Source: Actinomycetota bacterium
GTDB lineage: Bacteria > Actinomycetota > Acidimicrobiia > Acidimicrobiales > Ilumatobacteraceae
Reading direction: 5' to 3'
DNA length: 63,963 nt
NCBI GenBank assembly: GCA_026393575.1
Contig: JAPKZX010000037.1
Location: forward strand, 1-63,963
Shown: positions 1-7,857 of the stretch, piece after piece
Position numbering within the stretch: position 1 is the first letter of the stretch
Layout of the letters: every line of letters starts with the position of its first letter
Program-made: the position numbers and the translations under genes
The notes under the pieces: model-generated
What the model was told of the DNA's origin: nothing
The model's database searches: none
Seen by the model: only the letters and a program-made list of their open reading frames with translations

Positions 1-979
1 AATCCGGGTGCATCAGAAGTTCACGACTCATTGATGGAACGCCCGAGAAGTTTGTGATCCGCTCACGTTCGATGAGTTCCAGCGCGCGACCTGGATCCCA
101 CTTGTACGTCATCACAACTTTTCCTCCAACAAGCGTTGCTGGATGCAACAAGCAGTTACATGCAGTCACATGGAAAAGTGGAGTGGGAGCCATGAACGAA
201 GGTGGGTATGCAACAGCTGGTGCCGGCGCGGCGGTGACTTCGCCGAGAGCCACTGCTCTTTGTTCTGCTGTGGTGGTGATTGCCCCCATTGCAGCAATGT
301 TGAAGATGTTCGCAACTGAACCACGATGAGTAAGTTGAGCGCCCTTAGGAAAACCAGTAGTACCTGACGTATAGAAAATTGTTGCATCGTCATCTGGATC
401 GATTGATGCGTCCGGCAGAACTCCTGGATCGGCAGCACTCATCACATCGGCCCAACGCACGCCATCGTTTGGCAAGGCACGATCCGTGCGAACCGCAATC
501 ACATGCATCGGTGGCACATTTGCTAACTGTTGAAAACGCTCTAGTCGTTCATCATCAGCAATCAATACAAGTGGTGCACTGTCGTTCAATGCATATTCCA
601 TCTCTGGTGCTGTCCACCATGCATTCATACCGACTGCTGCTGCGCCTATAGAAATAGTTGCCCAGTAGCCCGCAACCCATTCGGGATAGTTACGCATTGC
701 AAGCGCAACGCGAGTTCCACTACCAACGCCGTGCGCGACGAGATGCTGTGCCAGTTTGCGCACCATTGCGTGCATTTCGTTATATGTGAAACGCTCGTCT
801 TCGTACACGAGATAATCCTTGTCACCATGCCCAGCCGACATCTCCCACATGGAGCGCATATTTGGTGGGGCTGCAGCAAAACTCTTGAGGGCCACACCAC
901 GAACCACTTCGGTGGTCACAGCAAATGGCGAACCAGGTCCGGTTATTTCGTTACGGGCGGCCAGATAATGCTCAATCAT
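1..979 (-). CDS. Acyl-CoA synthetase (AMP-forming), 3' end outside window
   Basis: Class I adenylate-forming enzyme that would activate a fatty or other carboxylic acid to its acyl-CoA through an acyl-AMP. I translated the minus strand by hand: the frame opens MIEHYLAARNEI and stays open for 326 codons to the window edge, so the C-terminal lid domain is missing here. The P-loop-like A3 motif YTSGTTGFPKGAQ lies near residue 210, and the later stretch TPLFHVTACN matches the usual A4 region. The start at 979 is preceded by GGAGAG at good ribosome-binding distance. It faces away from the Cys-rich gene at 1044. The substrate cannot be told from the sequence; a medium- or long-chain fatty acid is likely given the desaturase nearby. 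Confidence 0.88.
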   Translation of the reverse strand, partial: MIEHYLAARNEITGPGSPFAVTTEVVRGVALKSFAAAPPNMRSMWEMSAGHGDKDYLVYEDERFTYNEMHAMVRKLAQHLVAHGVGSGTRVALAMRNYPEWVAGYWATISIGAAAVGMNAWWTAPEMEYALNDSAPLVLIADDERLERFQQLANVPPMHVIAVRTDRALPNDGVRWADVMSAADPGVLPDASIDPDDDATIFYTSGTTGFPKGAQLTHRGSVANIFNIAAMGAITTTAEQRAVALGEVTAAPAPAVAYPPSFMAPTPLFHVTACNCLLHPATLVGGKVVMTYKWDPGRALELIERERITNFSGVPSMSRELLMHPD

Positions 980-1006
980 CTCTCCATCTTGGTACAAAAG
1001 TGACCG

Positions 1007-1037
1007 TTGACACATAGTCCAACAACACCCGTATCGT
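1007..1037 (+). promoter_or_regulatory. Candidate promoter of the 1044 gene (leaderless)
   Basis: TTGACA at 1007-1012 and TATCGT at 1032-1037 are separated by 19 bp, a little longer than usual. The -10 ends six bases before the ATG at 1044, which places transcription start at or next to the start codon. This fits the TANNNT-N6-start pattern seen at many other genes in the window. Confidence 0.5.
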
Positions 1038-1043
1038 GGTTAC

Positions 1044-1694
1044 ATGGATGCTTTCGAGGAAATCGCTACAGGCGAGATCGTGTGGCGTTTTGAGAGAGAT
1101 TTTCTCACGTCGAACTGGACCTGCATTTGGGGTCGTGGGTGCAAAGGAATTGGTGAAGTAGAGAACACCGAGAATGGACAAGGGTGCTGCTCGGTTGGTG
1201 CCGAACTTGATGGTGAGGACGAAGCCCTCAATCTGTCTGCCAACGCCGCCTTTATTCCCCAATCACTTTTTCAGTTTCATGAAGAAGCGGCCCGTGCTGG
1301 CGTGTTTCGAGACGAGAAGCGCAACGCCACACGCGTTGTCGATGGAGCGTGCATCTTCCTCAATCGTCCAGGTTTTGCTGGTGGCGCGGGATGCGCCCTG
1401 CATCTTGCGTCAACACACTTTGAGGAATCCCCGATTGATTGGAAGCCATCGGTTTGTTGGCAACTGCCCATCAAAGTGGATTGGGAACAAGGCCCCGGAA
1501 ACACTGAGATCGCCACTGTTCGCAGGTGGAGCCGAAAAGACTGGGGCGAGGATGGCGAACCCATGGCATGGTGCTGCACCGAGGGAGCCGATGCATATGT
1601 TGGCGCCCAACGGGTCATTGAGTCATTGTCTGATGAACTAACGGCAATCACAGGCGAAGCCGTCATGGTAGAGCTCCGTCAGCGCCTGAGGTAA
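1044..1694 (+). CDS. Conserved Cys-rich protein of unknown function
   Basis: A 216-aa soluble protein that I cannot assign to a named function. Near the N-terminus it has a cysteine-rich stretch (TCIWGRGCKG, then GQGCCSVGAE), followed near residue 105 by CIFLNRPGFAGGAGC and ALHLA. This spacing of Cys residues suggests a bound metal ion or cluster, as in YkgJ-like proteins, but that is inference. Similar proteins with a CIxGRGCxG...GCC signature are, as far as I recall, common in actinobacterial genomes as hypothetical proteins. It stands alone between the divergent ligase gene and the desaturase, with its own leaderless-type promoter. Confidence 0.75.
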   Translation: MDAFEEIATGEIVWRFERDFLTSNWTCIWGRGCKGIGEVENTENGQGCCSVGAELDGEDEALNLSANAAFIPQSLFQFHEEAARAGVFRDEKRNATRVVDGACIFLNRPGFAGGAGCALHLASTHFEESPIDWKPSVCWQLPIKVDWEQGPGNTEIATVRRWSRKDWGEDGEPMAWCCTEGADAYVGAQRVIESLSDELTAITGEAVMVELRQRLR

Positions 1695-1710
1695 AGGTCA
1701 CCCTACGTTC

Positions 1711-1730
1711 CCTACCTATCAGTAGGTAGG
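1711..1730. promoter_or_regulatory. Perfect inverted repeat, likely operator of the desaturase gene
   Basis: CCTACCTA and TAGGTAGG form a perfect 8-bp inverted repeat around the centre TCAG. It ends five bases before a -10 element (TATCCT, 1735-1740), so it covers about -36 to -17 relative to a start of transcription at the ATG of 1747. This is a usual place for a repressor site, and the sequence resembles operators of TetR-family regulators. A hairpin ending the upstream gene is possible but less likely, since no T-tract follows. Confidence 0.55.
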
Positions 1731-1734
1731 GGGC

Positions 1735-1740
1735 TATCCT
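1735..1740 (+). promoter_or_regulatory. -10 element of the desaturase gene
   Basis: TATCCT lies exactly six bases before the ATG at 1747, so the mRNA would begin at the start codon. No Shine-Dalgarno sequence is seen. Confidence 0.5.
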
Positions 1741-1746
1741 GAGAGC

Positions 1747-2808
1747 ATGAGCCCAGAGACCTCTGTCAAACCAGGACCACGCGAACGATCGCTCAATGAC
1801 GTGCGAGCAATCATCCCTGAGAGTTGTTATGAACGTTCCGTTCCCAAAGCAACTCGTGCACTCGTACAAGCGTCTGTTTTGTATGTGCTGCCAATGATTG
1901 GTCTTGCCATTACGAACAACATCTGGGCACTCATCGGATTATGGGCACTGACTGGTCTCGCAATTGCCGGACTATTTGTATTGGGTCACGATGCGTCACA
2001 CAATGCGCTGCTCGATTCTCGTCGTATGAATCGCATCATTGCGCAGATTTGCATGGGGCCAAGTGTTCACGTTGAGTCCGCATGGGACTTAGGCCACAAC
2101 CGCATTCACCACGGCTACACATCACGCCAAGGTTTCGATTTCGTATGGCACCCACTTACTACCGAAGAATTCAACAAACTCAGTGCCTTTGCAAAGATGC
2201 GTCACCGTTTGGAATGGTCAGCCTTTGGTTCTGGGGCTTATTTCTTGCGTGAAGTGTGGTGGCAGAAAATGTGGCGTTTCAACGCACCAGGAAAACGCCA
2301 TGATGCAATTGTTCGCGACAAAATTGTTCTCGGTACTGCACTTGCGGTATTCGTTGCAGCACTCGCAGTACTTGGCGCAATGACAGGCACATGGTTGAAC
2401 GCATTGTGGATGCCTACAAAGATGCTTGTGATTCCATTCCTCGTCTTCATGCAAATCTTTGGTTGGACTGTGTACGTTCACCATGTGGACCCAGAAATTC
2501 GCTGGTGGGCACGTCGTGAATGGTCACAATTTCAAGGTCAGATGGAATCAACCACCATTCTTGATTTTCCAAAAATCATTAACTACTTGTGGTTCTACAA
2601 CATCTTTGTTCACGTCCCCCACCATGTGGATGCGCGAATACCATTTCACCAACTTCCAAAAGCTGCTGCTGCCATTCAGAACGCCTACCCGGACACCGTT
2701 CGTTCGGGTAAGTACTCTGCTCGCACCTATATGAACGCTGTTCGTACATGCAAGCTGTACGACTTTGAAGCCGGCACATGGCTTCCGTACTCTGCCGCCC
2801 GCTCATAA
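1747..2808 (+). CDS. Membrane fatty-acid desaturase
   Basis: Integral-membrane di-iron desaturase that would introduce a double bond into acyl chains. It has the three histidine boxes of the family: HDASHN near residue 81, HNRIHHG near residue 114, and HVPHHVD near residue 292. Hydrophobic stretches lie at about residues 38-78 and 195-240, as expected for a protein with two membrane hairpins. At 353 aa it has normal length. The start ATG is supported by a -10 element six bases upstream. A palindrome just before the promoter suggests repression by a lipid-responsive regulator. The position of the double bond cannot be read from sequence; the box pattern resembles the plant/cyanobacterial omega (DesA-like) group. 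Confidence 0.88.
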   Translation: MSPETSVKPGPRERSLNDVRAIIPESCYERSVPKATRALVQASVLYVLPMIGLAITNNIWALIGLWALTGLAIAGLFVLGHDASHNALLDSRRMNRIIAQICMGPSVHVESAWDLGHNRIHHGYTSRQGFDFVWHPLTTEEFNKLSAFAKMRHRLEWSAFGSGAYFLREVWWQKMWRFNAPGKRHDAIVRDKIVLGTALAVFVAALAVLGAMTGTWLNALWMPTKMLVIPFLVFMQIFGWTVYVHHVDPEIRWWARREWSQFQGQMESTTILDFPKIINYLWFYNIFVHVPHHVDARIPFHQLPKAAAAIQNAYPDTVRSGKYSARTYMNAVRTCKLYDFEAGTWLPYSAARS

Positions 2809-2871
2809 GCCTTTACTTTTCGACTCTCTAAGCCCTATTGGGCGCCGCAACCCCACTAGCCTCAATCCTCT

Positions 2872-4848
2872 ATGGGTTCCGATCAATCAGCTGGTCCAGA
2901 GTCGAACGAAGTTGCTCGTCGTCTTTTTGAAGAGGCAGAGCACATTCACGAAAACAGCGCTGGACACAGCCACGAGGAGCACGGCCACTCCAAAGCTGGC
3001 ACCGCAGCGTTAGCGCTCGGAGCACTCGGGGTCGTCTACGGAGACATCGGCACAAGTCCGCTGTACTCACTCAAAGAAGCATTCACCGAGAAATCGCACA
3101 TCATGACTGTGGACCGCATCAATGTCTACGGAATCTGCTCGCTTGCTTTCTGGGCCTTAGTCATCATCATTTCCATCAAGTACCTGCTCTTCGTTATGCG
3201 CGCAGACAACAAGGGTGAAGGCGGCATTCTTGCGTTGACTGCACTTGTAATGCCTCGACGTGGACCAGTAGCTGCCAAAGCAGGACTCCTTGTTGCTCTC
3301 GGAATTTTTGGTACTGCACTTTTGTATGGAGACGGAATCATCACTCCAGCCATTTCAGTGTTGAGTGCGGTGGAAGGACTAGAGGAAGTTTCGCCTGCGT
3401 TTAGCTCTTGGGTGATCCCTATTGCCATCGTGATCTTGCTTGGATTGTTTATGGTGCAAAAACGAGGCACCGGAACCGTTGGCAAGGTGTTTGGCCCGAT
3501 CATGGTTGCGTGGTTCGCAACGCTTGCCCTGCTTGGTCTTTCAAAAATCATTGACGAGCCAGGCATCATCGCTTCCGTCAACCCCATTTACGCAATTCGA
3601 TACTTCACACATGAATCACAAAGTGCCTTCTTGTCTCTCGGATCAATCTTCCTAGTAGTCACAGGTGGAGAAGCTCTGTACGCCGACATGGGACACTTCG
3701 GCCGACGCCCCATCACTATCGGCTGGTACGGCATGGTATTGCCGTCGCTTCTTCTCAACTATTGGGGGCAAGGCGCATTCCTTCTGACTCACCCAGAAGA
3801 CATTGAGAGCGTGTTCTTCCGTATGGCACCAGAGAGCCTTTTGTTGCCGCTTGTTCTGCTCGCAACATGTGCCACCATCATTGCGTCGCAAGCCTTGATA
3901 TCCGGAGTTTTTTCTCTCACAGCACAAGCAGTCCAGATGGACTATTTACCTCGTATCCAGATTCGTCACACTTCGCAAAGTCATTCCGGACAGATCTACG
4001 TACCGCTCGTGAACTGGGTACTCATGGTTGCGTGCATCGGCTTGGTGGTCGGGTTTCGCTCGTCCACCAACTTGGCGGCCGCATACGGCATTGCCGTCAC
4101 CATGACAATGGCAATTACCACGTTGATCTTCTTCCGTGTTCTCACCGACCGGTGGAATTGGAGCAAATTCCGTTCCATGTTGGTGTGCGGTCCACTCTTT
4201 GTTTTTGAGCTTGGTTTCTTGGGCGCAAACATCATCAAGATTCCTCATGGCGGATGGTTTGCCCTTGCTGTCGGACTCATCTTGATGGTGCAGATGCAAA
4301 CATGGCGCCGCGGACGCGCCCTTGTTGCCGAACGCATTCATCGTGGAGAACAGGACATTGTTGATGTTCTCGATGCAACAGACGACGTAAAGCGTGTCGC
4401 GGGCACAGCAGTCTTTATGTTCAAGGACCTTGGTAAGGCACCACCAGCAATGGTGAACAACCTCAAGCACAACAAAGTTCTGCACAAAACAACCTTGATT
4501 GTTGCTGTGGAAACAGCTGCTCAACCTCGTGTTCCACTTGAAGAACGCGCGCACATCACAAAAGTTGGACCAGGCGTATTCCAAGTACAAATCGAATTCG
4601 GATTCATGGATGACCCAGACGTTCCTGCAGTGTTGTCAGCACTCAATCATCACGGACTTGATTACGACCCTGAAGACGTCACCTATTTCTTGGGTCATGA
4701 ATCGATCATTGCAGGTAAAGCGCCCGGCATGAACCCTCTGCAAGAACATCTTTTCGTTTTCTTGAACCGCGGAGCAGACAGCGCAAGCCGTTTCTTCAAT
4801 TTGCCTATTGATCGCGTGTTCGAAGTAGGCACTCGCGTCGAGATCTAA
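2872..4848 (+). CDS. kup: Potassium uptake protein Kup
   Basis: KUP/HAK/KT transporter, importing K+ with protons across the cytoplasmic membrane. The family's opening GALGVVYGDIGTSPLYS is at about residues 49-65, followed by the hydrophobic core (about 12 segments) up to roughly residue 480 and a cytoplasmic C-terminal domain; total length of 658 aa is typical. The first 42 residues form an unusual histidine-rich extension, with seven His between about residues 24 and 39. The ATG is preceded by TAGCCT nine bases upstream, so the leader would be very short. It is separated from the desaturase by 63 bp and faces the converging ligase gene. Confidence 0.95.
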   Translation: MGSDQSAGPESNEVARRLFEEAEHIHENSAGHSHEEHGHSKAGTAALALGALGVVYGDIGTSPLYSLKEAFTEKSHIMTVDRINVYGICSLAFWALVIIISIKYLLFVMRADNKGEGGILALTALVMPRRGPVAAKAGLLVALGIFGTALLYGDGIITPAISVLSAVEGLEEVSPAFSSWVIPIAIVILLGLFMVQKRGTGTVGKVFGPIMVAWFATLALLGLSKIIDEPGIIASVNPIYAIRYFTHESQSAFLSLGSIFLVVTGGEALYADMGHFGRRPITIGWYGMVLPSLLLNYWGQGAFLLTHPEDIESVFFRMAPESLLLPLVLLATCATIIASQALISGVFSLTAQAVQMDYLPRIQIRHTSQSHSGQIYVPLVNWVLMVACIGLVVGFRSSTNLAAAYGIAVTMTMAITTLIFFRVLTDRWNWSKFRSMLVCGPLFVFELGFLGANIIKIPHGGWFALAVGLILMVQMQTWRRGRALVAERIHRGEQDIVDVLDATDDVKRVAGTAVFMFKDLGKAPPAMVNNLKHNKVLHKTTLIVAVETAAQPRVPLEERAHITKVGPGVFQVQIEFGFMDDPDVPAVLSALNHHGLDYDPEDVTYFLGHESIIAGKAPGMNPLQEHLFVFLNRGADSASRFFNLPIDRVFEVGTRVEI

Positions 4849-4854
4849 CTGCGA

Positions 4855-6303
4855 TTACTGAGCGTTTCCTAAACGTTCAGCGCGTAGAGCCGAACGACGC
4901 ACTTTCCCGGCGTCATCGCGCAGAGCAAAATCTACAAACTCGTATGTGCGTGGAATTTTGTACACCACGAGACGCTCCCCTAGGAATGACTTCAGTTCTT
5001 CTTCCGACAATGCATCCACGTCAGCCTCGACAATGGCGTGAATCAGATTCCCCTTGTCTTCATCTGGAATACCAATAACTGCGCAGGACTTCACTAATGG
5101 ATGCTCTTGTAACGCTGATTCAATTTCTGCTGGATAGATATTTGCACCACCAGACAGAATCATGTCAGCTGCTCTATCCCCCAGATATAAATATCCATCT
5201 GCATCGAGATAACCCATGTCACCCAAAGATTCCCATCCGCCCTCGCGGGTGCGAGCAGTAGCGCCGACATAGATGTACGTCGGCGTCGTACGCAAACTAC
5301 GCATCCACACTTCGCCCATTTCTCCGACACCGAGCTCATTGCCGTCTTCATCGGTAATCAAAACCGTCCCCGGCACAGTCATTCCCACCGAACCACGATG
5401 CGCTAGCCACTCATGTCCTGTAATCACTGTTGCCGTTTGTGCTTCGGTACCTGCATACAACTCAAAGATGCGCTCGGGACCGAGCCAATCAATCCATTCC
5501 TGTTTTAACCATTCAGGACATGGCTCGGCAAGATGCCACACCACTTGCAGACTGGAGATATCAAAACTCAATCGGTCTGACTCTGGTAACCGAGTGATGC
5601 GTTTCATCATGGTTGGAACCATGTACAGAACAGTGCCTCGATGTTTCTCAATTGCTTCCAATGTTCCCATTGCGTCAAACTTCGCCAGCAATACGACATG
5701 GAGTCCGTGCAGCCACGCCTGGCAACTCCAGACTGCTGGACCATTGTGATACAACGGCCCGGGCATCACTAGACATCCACCTTTTTGCATCAGCAACGGC
5801 ACTGCAGCATCGGGGTCGAGTGCAGCAGGGTCGCCAGACACAATGAGTTTTGGTCGCCCAGTACTTCCACCAGACGTGGGCGCTTTCCATGCCTTCGAAA
5901 CCACATTAGGCAGATGTGACGCATCTGCATTTGGCGCGCGAAAACCAAGAGGAACACATGTGCGATCAACGAATGCTTGATCTTCAACACCGATAATGGC
6001 GCTTGAATTAGCAAGTTCGATAATGGCTTCTAATTCTCGTTGGGGCAGACGAGACGAAATTGGCTGTGGAGTTGCACCCAGGCGCCATGCCGCTACATAT
6101 GCAATAAAGAAATCAATACTGTTCGGAACAGCGACTGTCACCATGTCGCCTTCACGTGTTCCGTGTTCATGCAAATACACCGCAAGGTTGTAACCGCATT
6201 CCATCAACTCAGATCGAGAGATGGACTCTGCTCCGCAGGTAATCGCGGTTGCGCGACCATCTTCTGCTGCTAGATCCTCTAGGCGCTGAATGAAAGAAAT
6301 CAT
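4855..6303 (-). CDS. AMP-dependent acyl-CoA ligase
   Basis: Second adenylate-forming ligase of the window, complete at 482 aa. The A3 motif is TSGGSTGRPK near residue 142, A5 is YAGTEAQ near residue 275, the hinge region is SLGDMGYLD near residue 357, and the C-terminal catalytic lysine region reads AGKVRR near residue 470. The relatively short N-terminal domain and GGSTGRPK form resemble the bile-acid-CoA ligase group, so aromatic, steroid-like or other non-fatty substrates are possible. It is the last gene of a minus-strand run with the AEC permease (46 bp upstream) and the DedA-like gene, which hints that the permease might move the substrate. That link is inference only. Confidence 0.88.
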   Translation of the reverse strand: MISFIQRLEDLAAEDGRATAITCGAESISRSELMECGYNLAVYLHEHGTREGDMVTVAVPNSIDFFIAYVAAWRLGATPQPISSRLPQRELEAIIELANSSAIIGVEDQAFVDRTCVPLGFRAPNADASHLPNVVSKAWKAPTSGGSTGRPKLIVSGDPAALDPDAAVPLLMQKGGCLVMPGPLYHNGPAVWSCQAWLHGLHVVLLAKFDAMGTLEAIEKHRGTVLYMVPTMMKRITRLPESDRLSFDISSLQVVWHLAEPCPEWLKQEWIDWLGPERIFELYAGTEAQTATVITGHEWLAHRGSVGMTVPGTVLITDEDGNELGVGEMGEVWMRSLRTTPTYIYVGATARTREGGWESLGDMGYLDADGYLYLGDRAADMILSGGANIYPAEIESALQEHPLVKSCAVIGIPDEDKGNLIHAIVEADVDALSEEELKSFLGERLVVYKIPRTYEFVDFALRDDAGKVRRSALRAERLGNAQ

Positions 6304-6349
6304 GTACCGAGTTCTAGCCCAGATTCATTAGTGTCCTCGCACTGAACGC

Positions 6350-7240
6350 TTACAAAGCGAGCGACAACAGCGGCAGAGACACAAAAGCAATCAATGTGCC
6401 TGCTCCCACCATGAATGCAACAAGGTCTTCTGAAAACCCCGCACCTACAGCAACGACTCCAGCAGTCACCATTGGTGGTGCCGCACTCTGAAGTACCGAG
6501 GCCGACCATGCGATATCTGTAGGCGTAGCCACGATGAATGCGACAACATAAACAATGAGTGGCAGAAGAGCCATCTTGCATATCAACCCTATGAGTGCCG
6601 GCGTTATGACATTTCGAGATAGTCGCAACGAAAATCTCAATCCGAATGCACCCATAGCTACGGGAGCCACAGTCTTGCCAATGAGTTGCAATACGTCATA
6701 CCCCTGTGATGGAAGTTCAATCCACCGAAGGGGCACACAGATAATCAATGCAAGGAATGGACCGAACCGTATAAGGCGCTGAACAATTGGTCGCCACCCA
6801 CGCGCACCATCGCCATAGGTACTGGCAACAAATGACCCCCACAGTGACAGACCGACAAAAGTCCCTATCTGGTCATATGCAATTGCAGAGGCAAGATGAT
6901 CTGCCCCAAGCAAACTCTCCACCATTCCTAAGCCAAGAAAACTTGTATTGCCAAGTACTCCGACCAACAAGAGTGCACCCACAATACTTCGGTCCCATGA
7001 GAATGCTTTTCCCATGAGAAGGACAATCACAACGAGTGTTGCCATTACTAACCACGAGATAACGATGGGAAGGGCTACTGCTTCGTTTAGCGAGACTCGA
7101 GAAATCTTTGCAACGATTAATGCAGGAAGAGCACATCGCAACACATATTTATCAGCCCACGCAACGACCTGAGGAGGAACCGACCACAATGAGTTCACCA
7201 GCCAGCCAACAAGAAAAGCAGCAATGACAATGGCGAGCAC
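6350..7240 (-). CDS. AEC-family transporter (auxin efflux carrier type)
   Basis: A 296-aa integral membrane protein with about ten hydrophobic segments and the two-fold pseudo-repeat typical of AEC permeases. Family-like stretches are LRCALPALIVAKIS near residue 34 and LGNTSFLGLGMVESLLG near residue 95, where Asn and Pro break helices. Members export or import small carboxylates or similar solutes. It starts at GTG, 12 bases after the end of the upstream DedA-like gene, and precedes an acyl-CoA ligase. The solute is unknown. Confidence 0.82.
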   Translation of the reverse strand: MLAIVIAAFLVGWLVNSLWSVPPQVVAWADKYVLRCALPALIVAKISRVSLNEAVALPIVISWLVMATLVVIVLLMGKAFSWDRSIVGALLLVGVLGNTSFLGLGMVESLLGADHLASAIAYDQIGTFVGLSLWGSFVASTYGDGARGWRPIVQRLIRFGPFLALIICVPLRWIELPSQGYDVLQLIGKTVAPVAMGAFGLRFSLRLSRNVITPALIGLICKMALLPLIVYVVAFIVATPTDIAWSASVLQSAAPPMVTAGVVAVGAGFSEDLVAFMVGAGTLIAFVSLPLLSLAL

Positions 7241-7252
7241 CTGTCAAAACTA

Positions 7253-7741
7253 CTAGCGCAACCCTCTTACCGTCATGACAATGAGTGCCAGATACAGGAC
7301 TGTGCTCACGACATCAACAGAAAACACTGTTCTCGTCTTTAATCCCACCACGCCCGACAACATCAGGTGACGAGAAATGGGACGCAACATAAGTAGTGCA
7401 AGAACTGCGCACTTCTGAATTCTCACGCTGCACTGCATCAAACGACGCGTCAGTCGAGACTTCATGAGCAATGTACGACCATGTCTCCGTCCTAGGTCGA
7501 ACCAATGCCAATCAGTTACAGACAATCGAGCGCCAAGAAGCGCAACGAACAGAACGGGATTGGTTCCACCCGCAGCGAGAACCAGAAACGGCAATCGTGG
7601 ACTGAGCATCGCAAGTACCAGTGGCACCTTGAACAATGCTGGACTAAGCGCCGTCCCAATCGCCGAGATGACCGAGATGACCGAGATCGGTCTTATGGCG
7701 CGCTCGCCAACTACCGTGCTGATCAGGGGGTGGATCCTCAC
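7253..7741 (-). CDS. Small DedA/VTT-like membrane protein
   Basis: A 162-aa membrane protein, first of a three-gene minus-strand run. The segment from about residue 24 to 90 (AIGTALSPALF, LAMLSPRLPFLVLA, then TDWHWFDLGRRHG) resembles the shortened DedA/SNARE-associated proteins found in actinobacteria, in which a reentrant loop and a DPxxYxLGRxYG-type motif occur. Typical DedA proteins are about 200 aa, so this is a compact or divergent member. The GTG at 7741 is the longest possible start; no clear Shine-Dalgarno or spaced -10 supports it, and a later start is possible. Role in lipid flipping is only a family-based guess. Confidence 0.55.
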   Translation of the reverse strand: MRIHPLISTVVGERAIRPISVISVISAIGTALSPALFKVPLVLAMLSPRLPFLVLAAGGTNPVLFVALLGARLSVTDWHWFDLGRRHGRTLLMKSRLTRRLMQCSVRIQKCAVLALLMLRPISRHLMLSGVVGLKTRTVFSVDVVSTVLYLALIVMTVRGLR

Positions 7742-7857
7742 GAATGTAAGAGTGCACTACCTAAATGGACTGACAGCGATGTTTAGGTAATTCACATGTG
7801 GCTACTTGGTAAACGTTCAACCTGATGTGACAAACGGCAGATGTGAGACAATGAGCC

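Noticed and set aside
3946-4590. 214-aa open frame on the minus strand
   Set aside because: Antisense to kup; the product shows no domain and the plus-strand frame is conserved.
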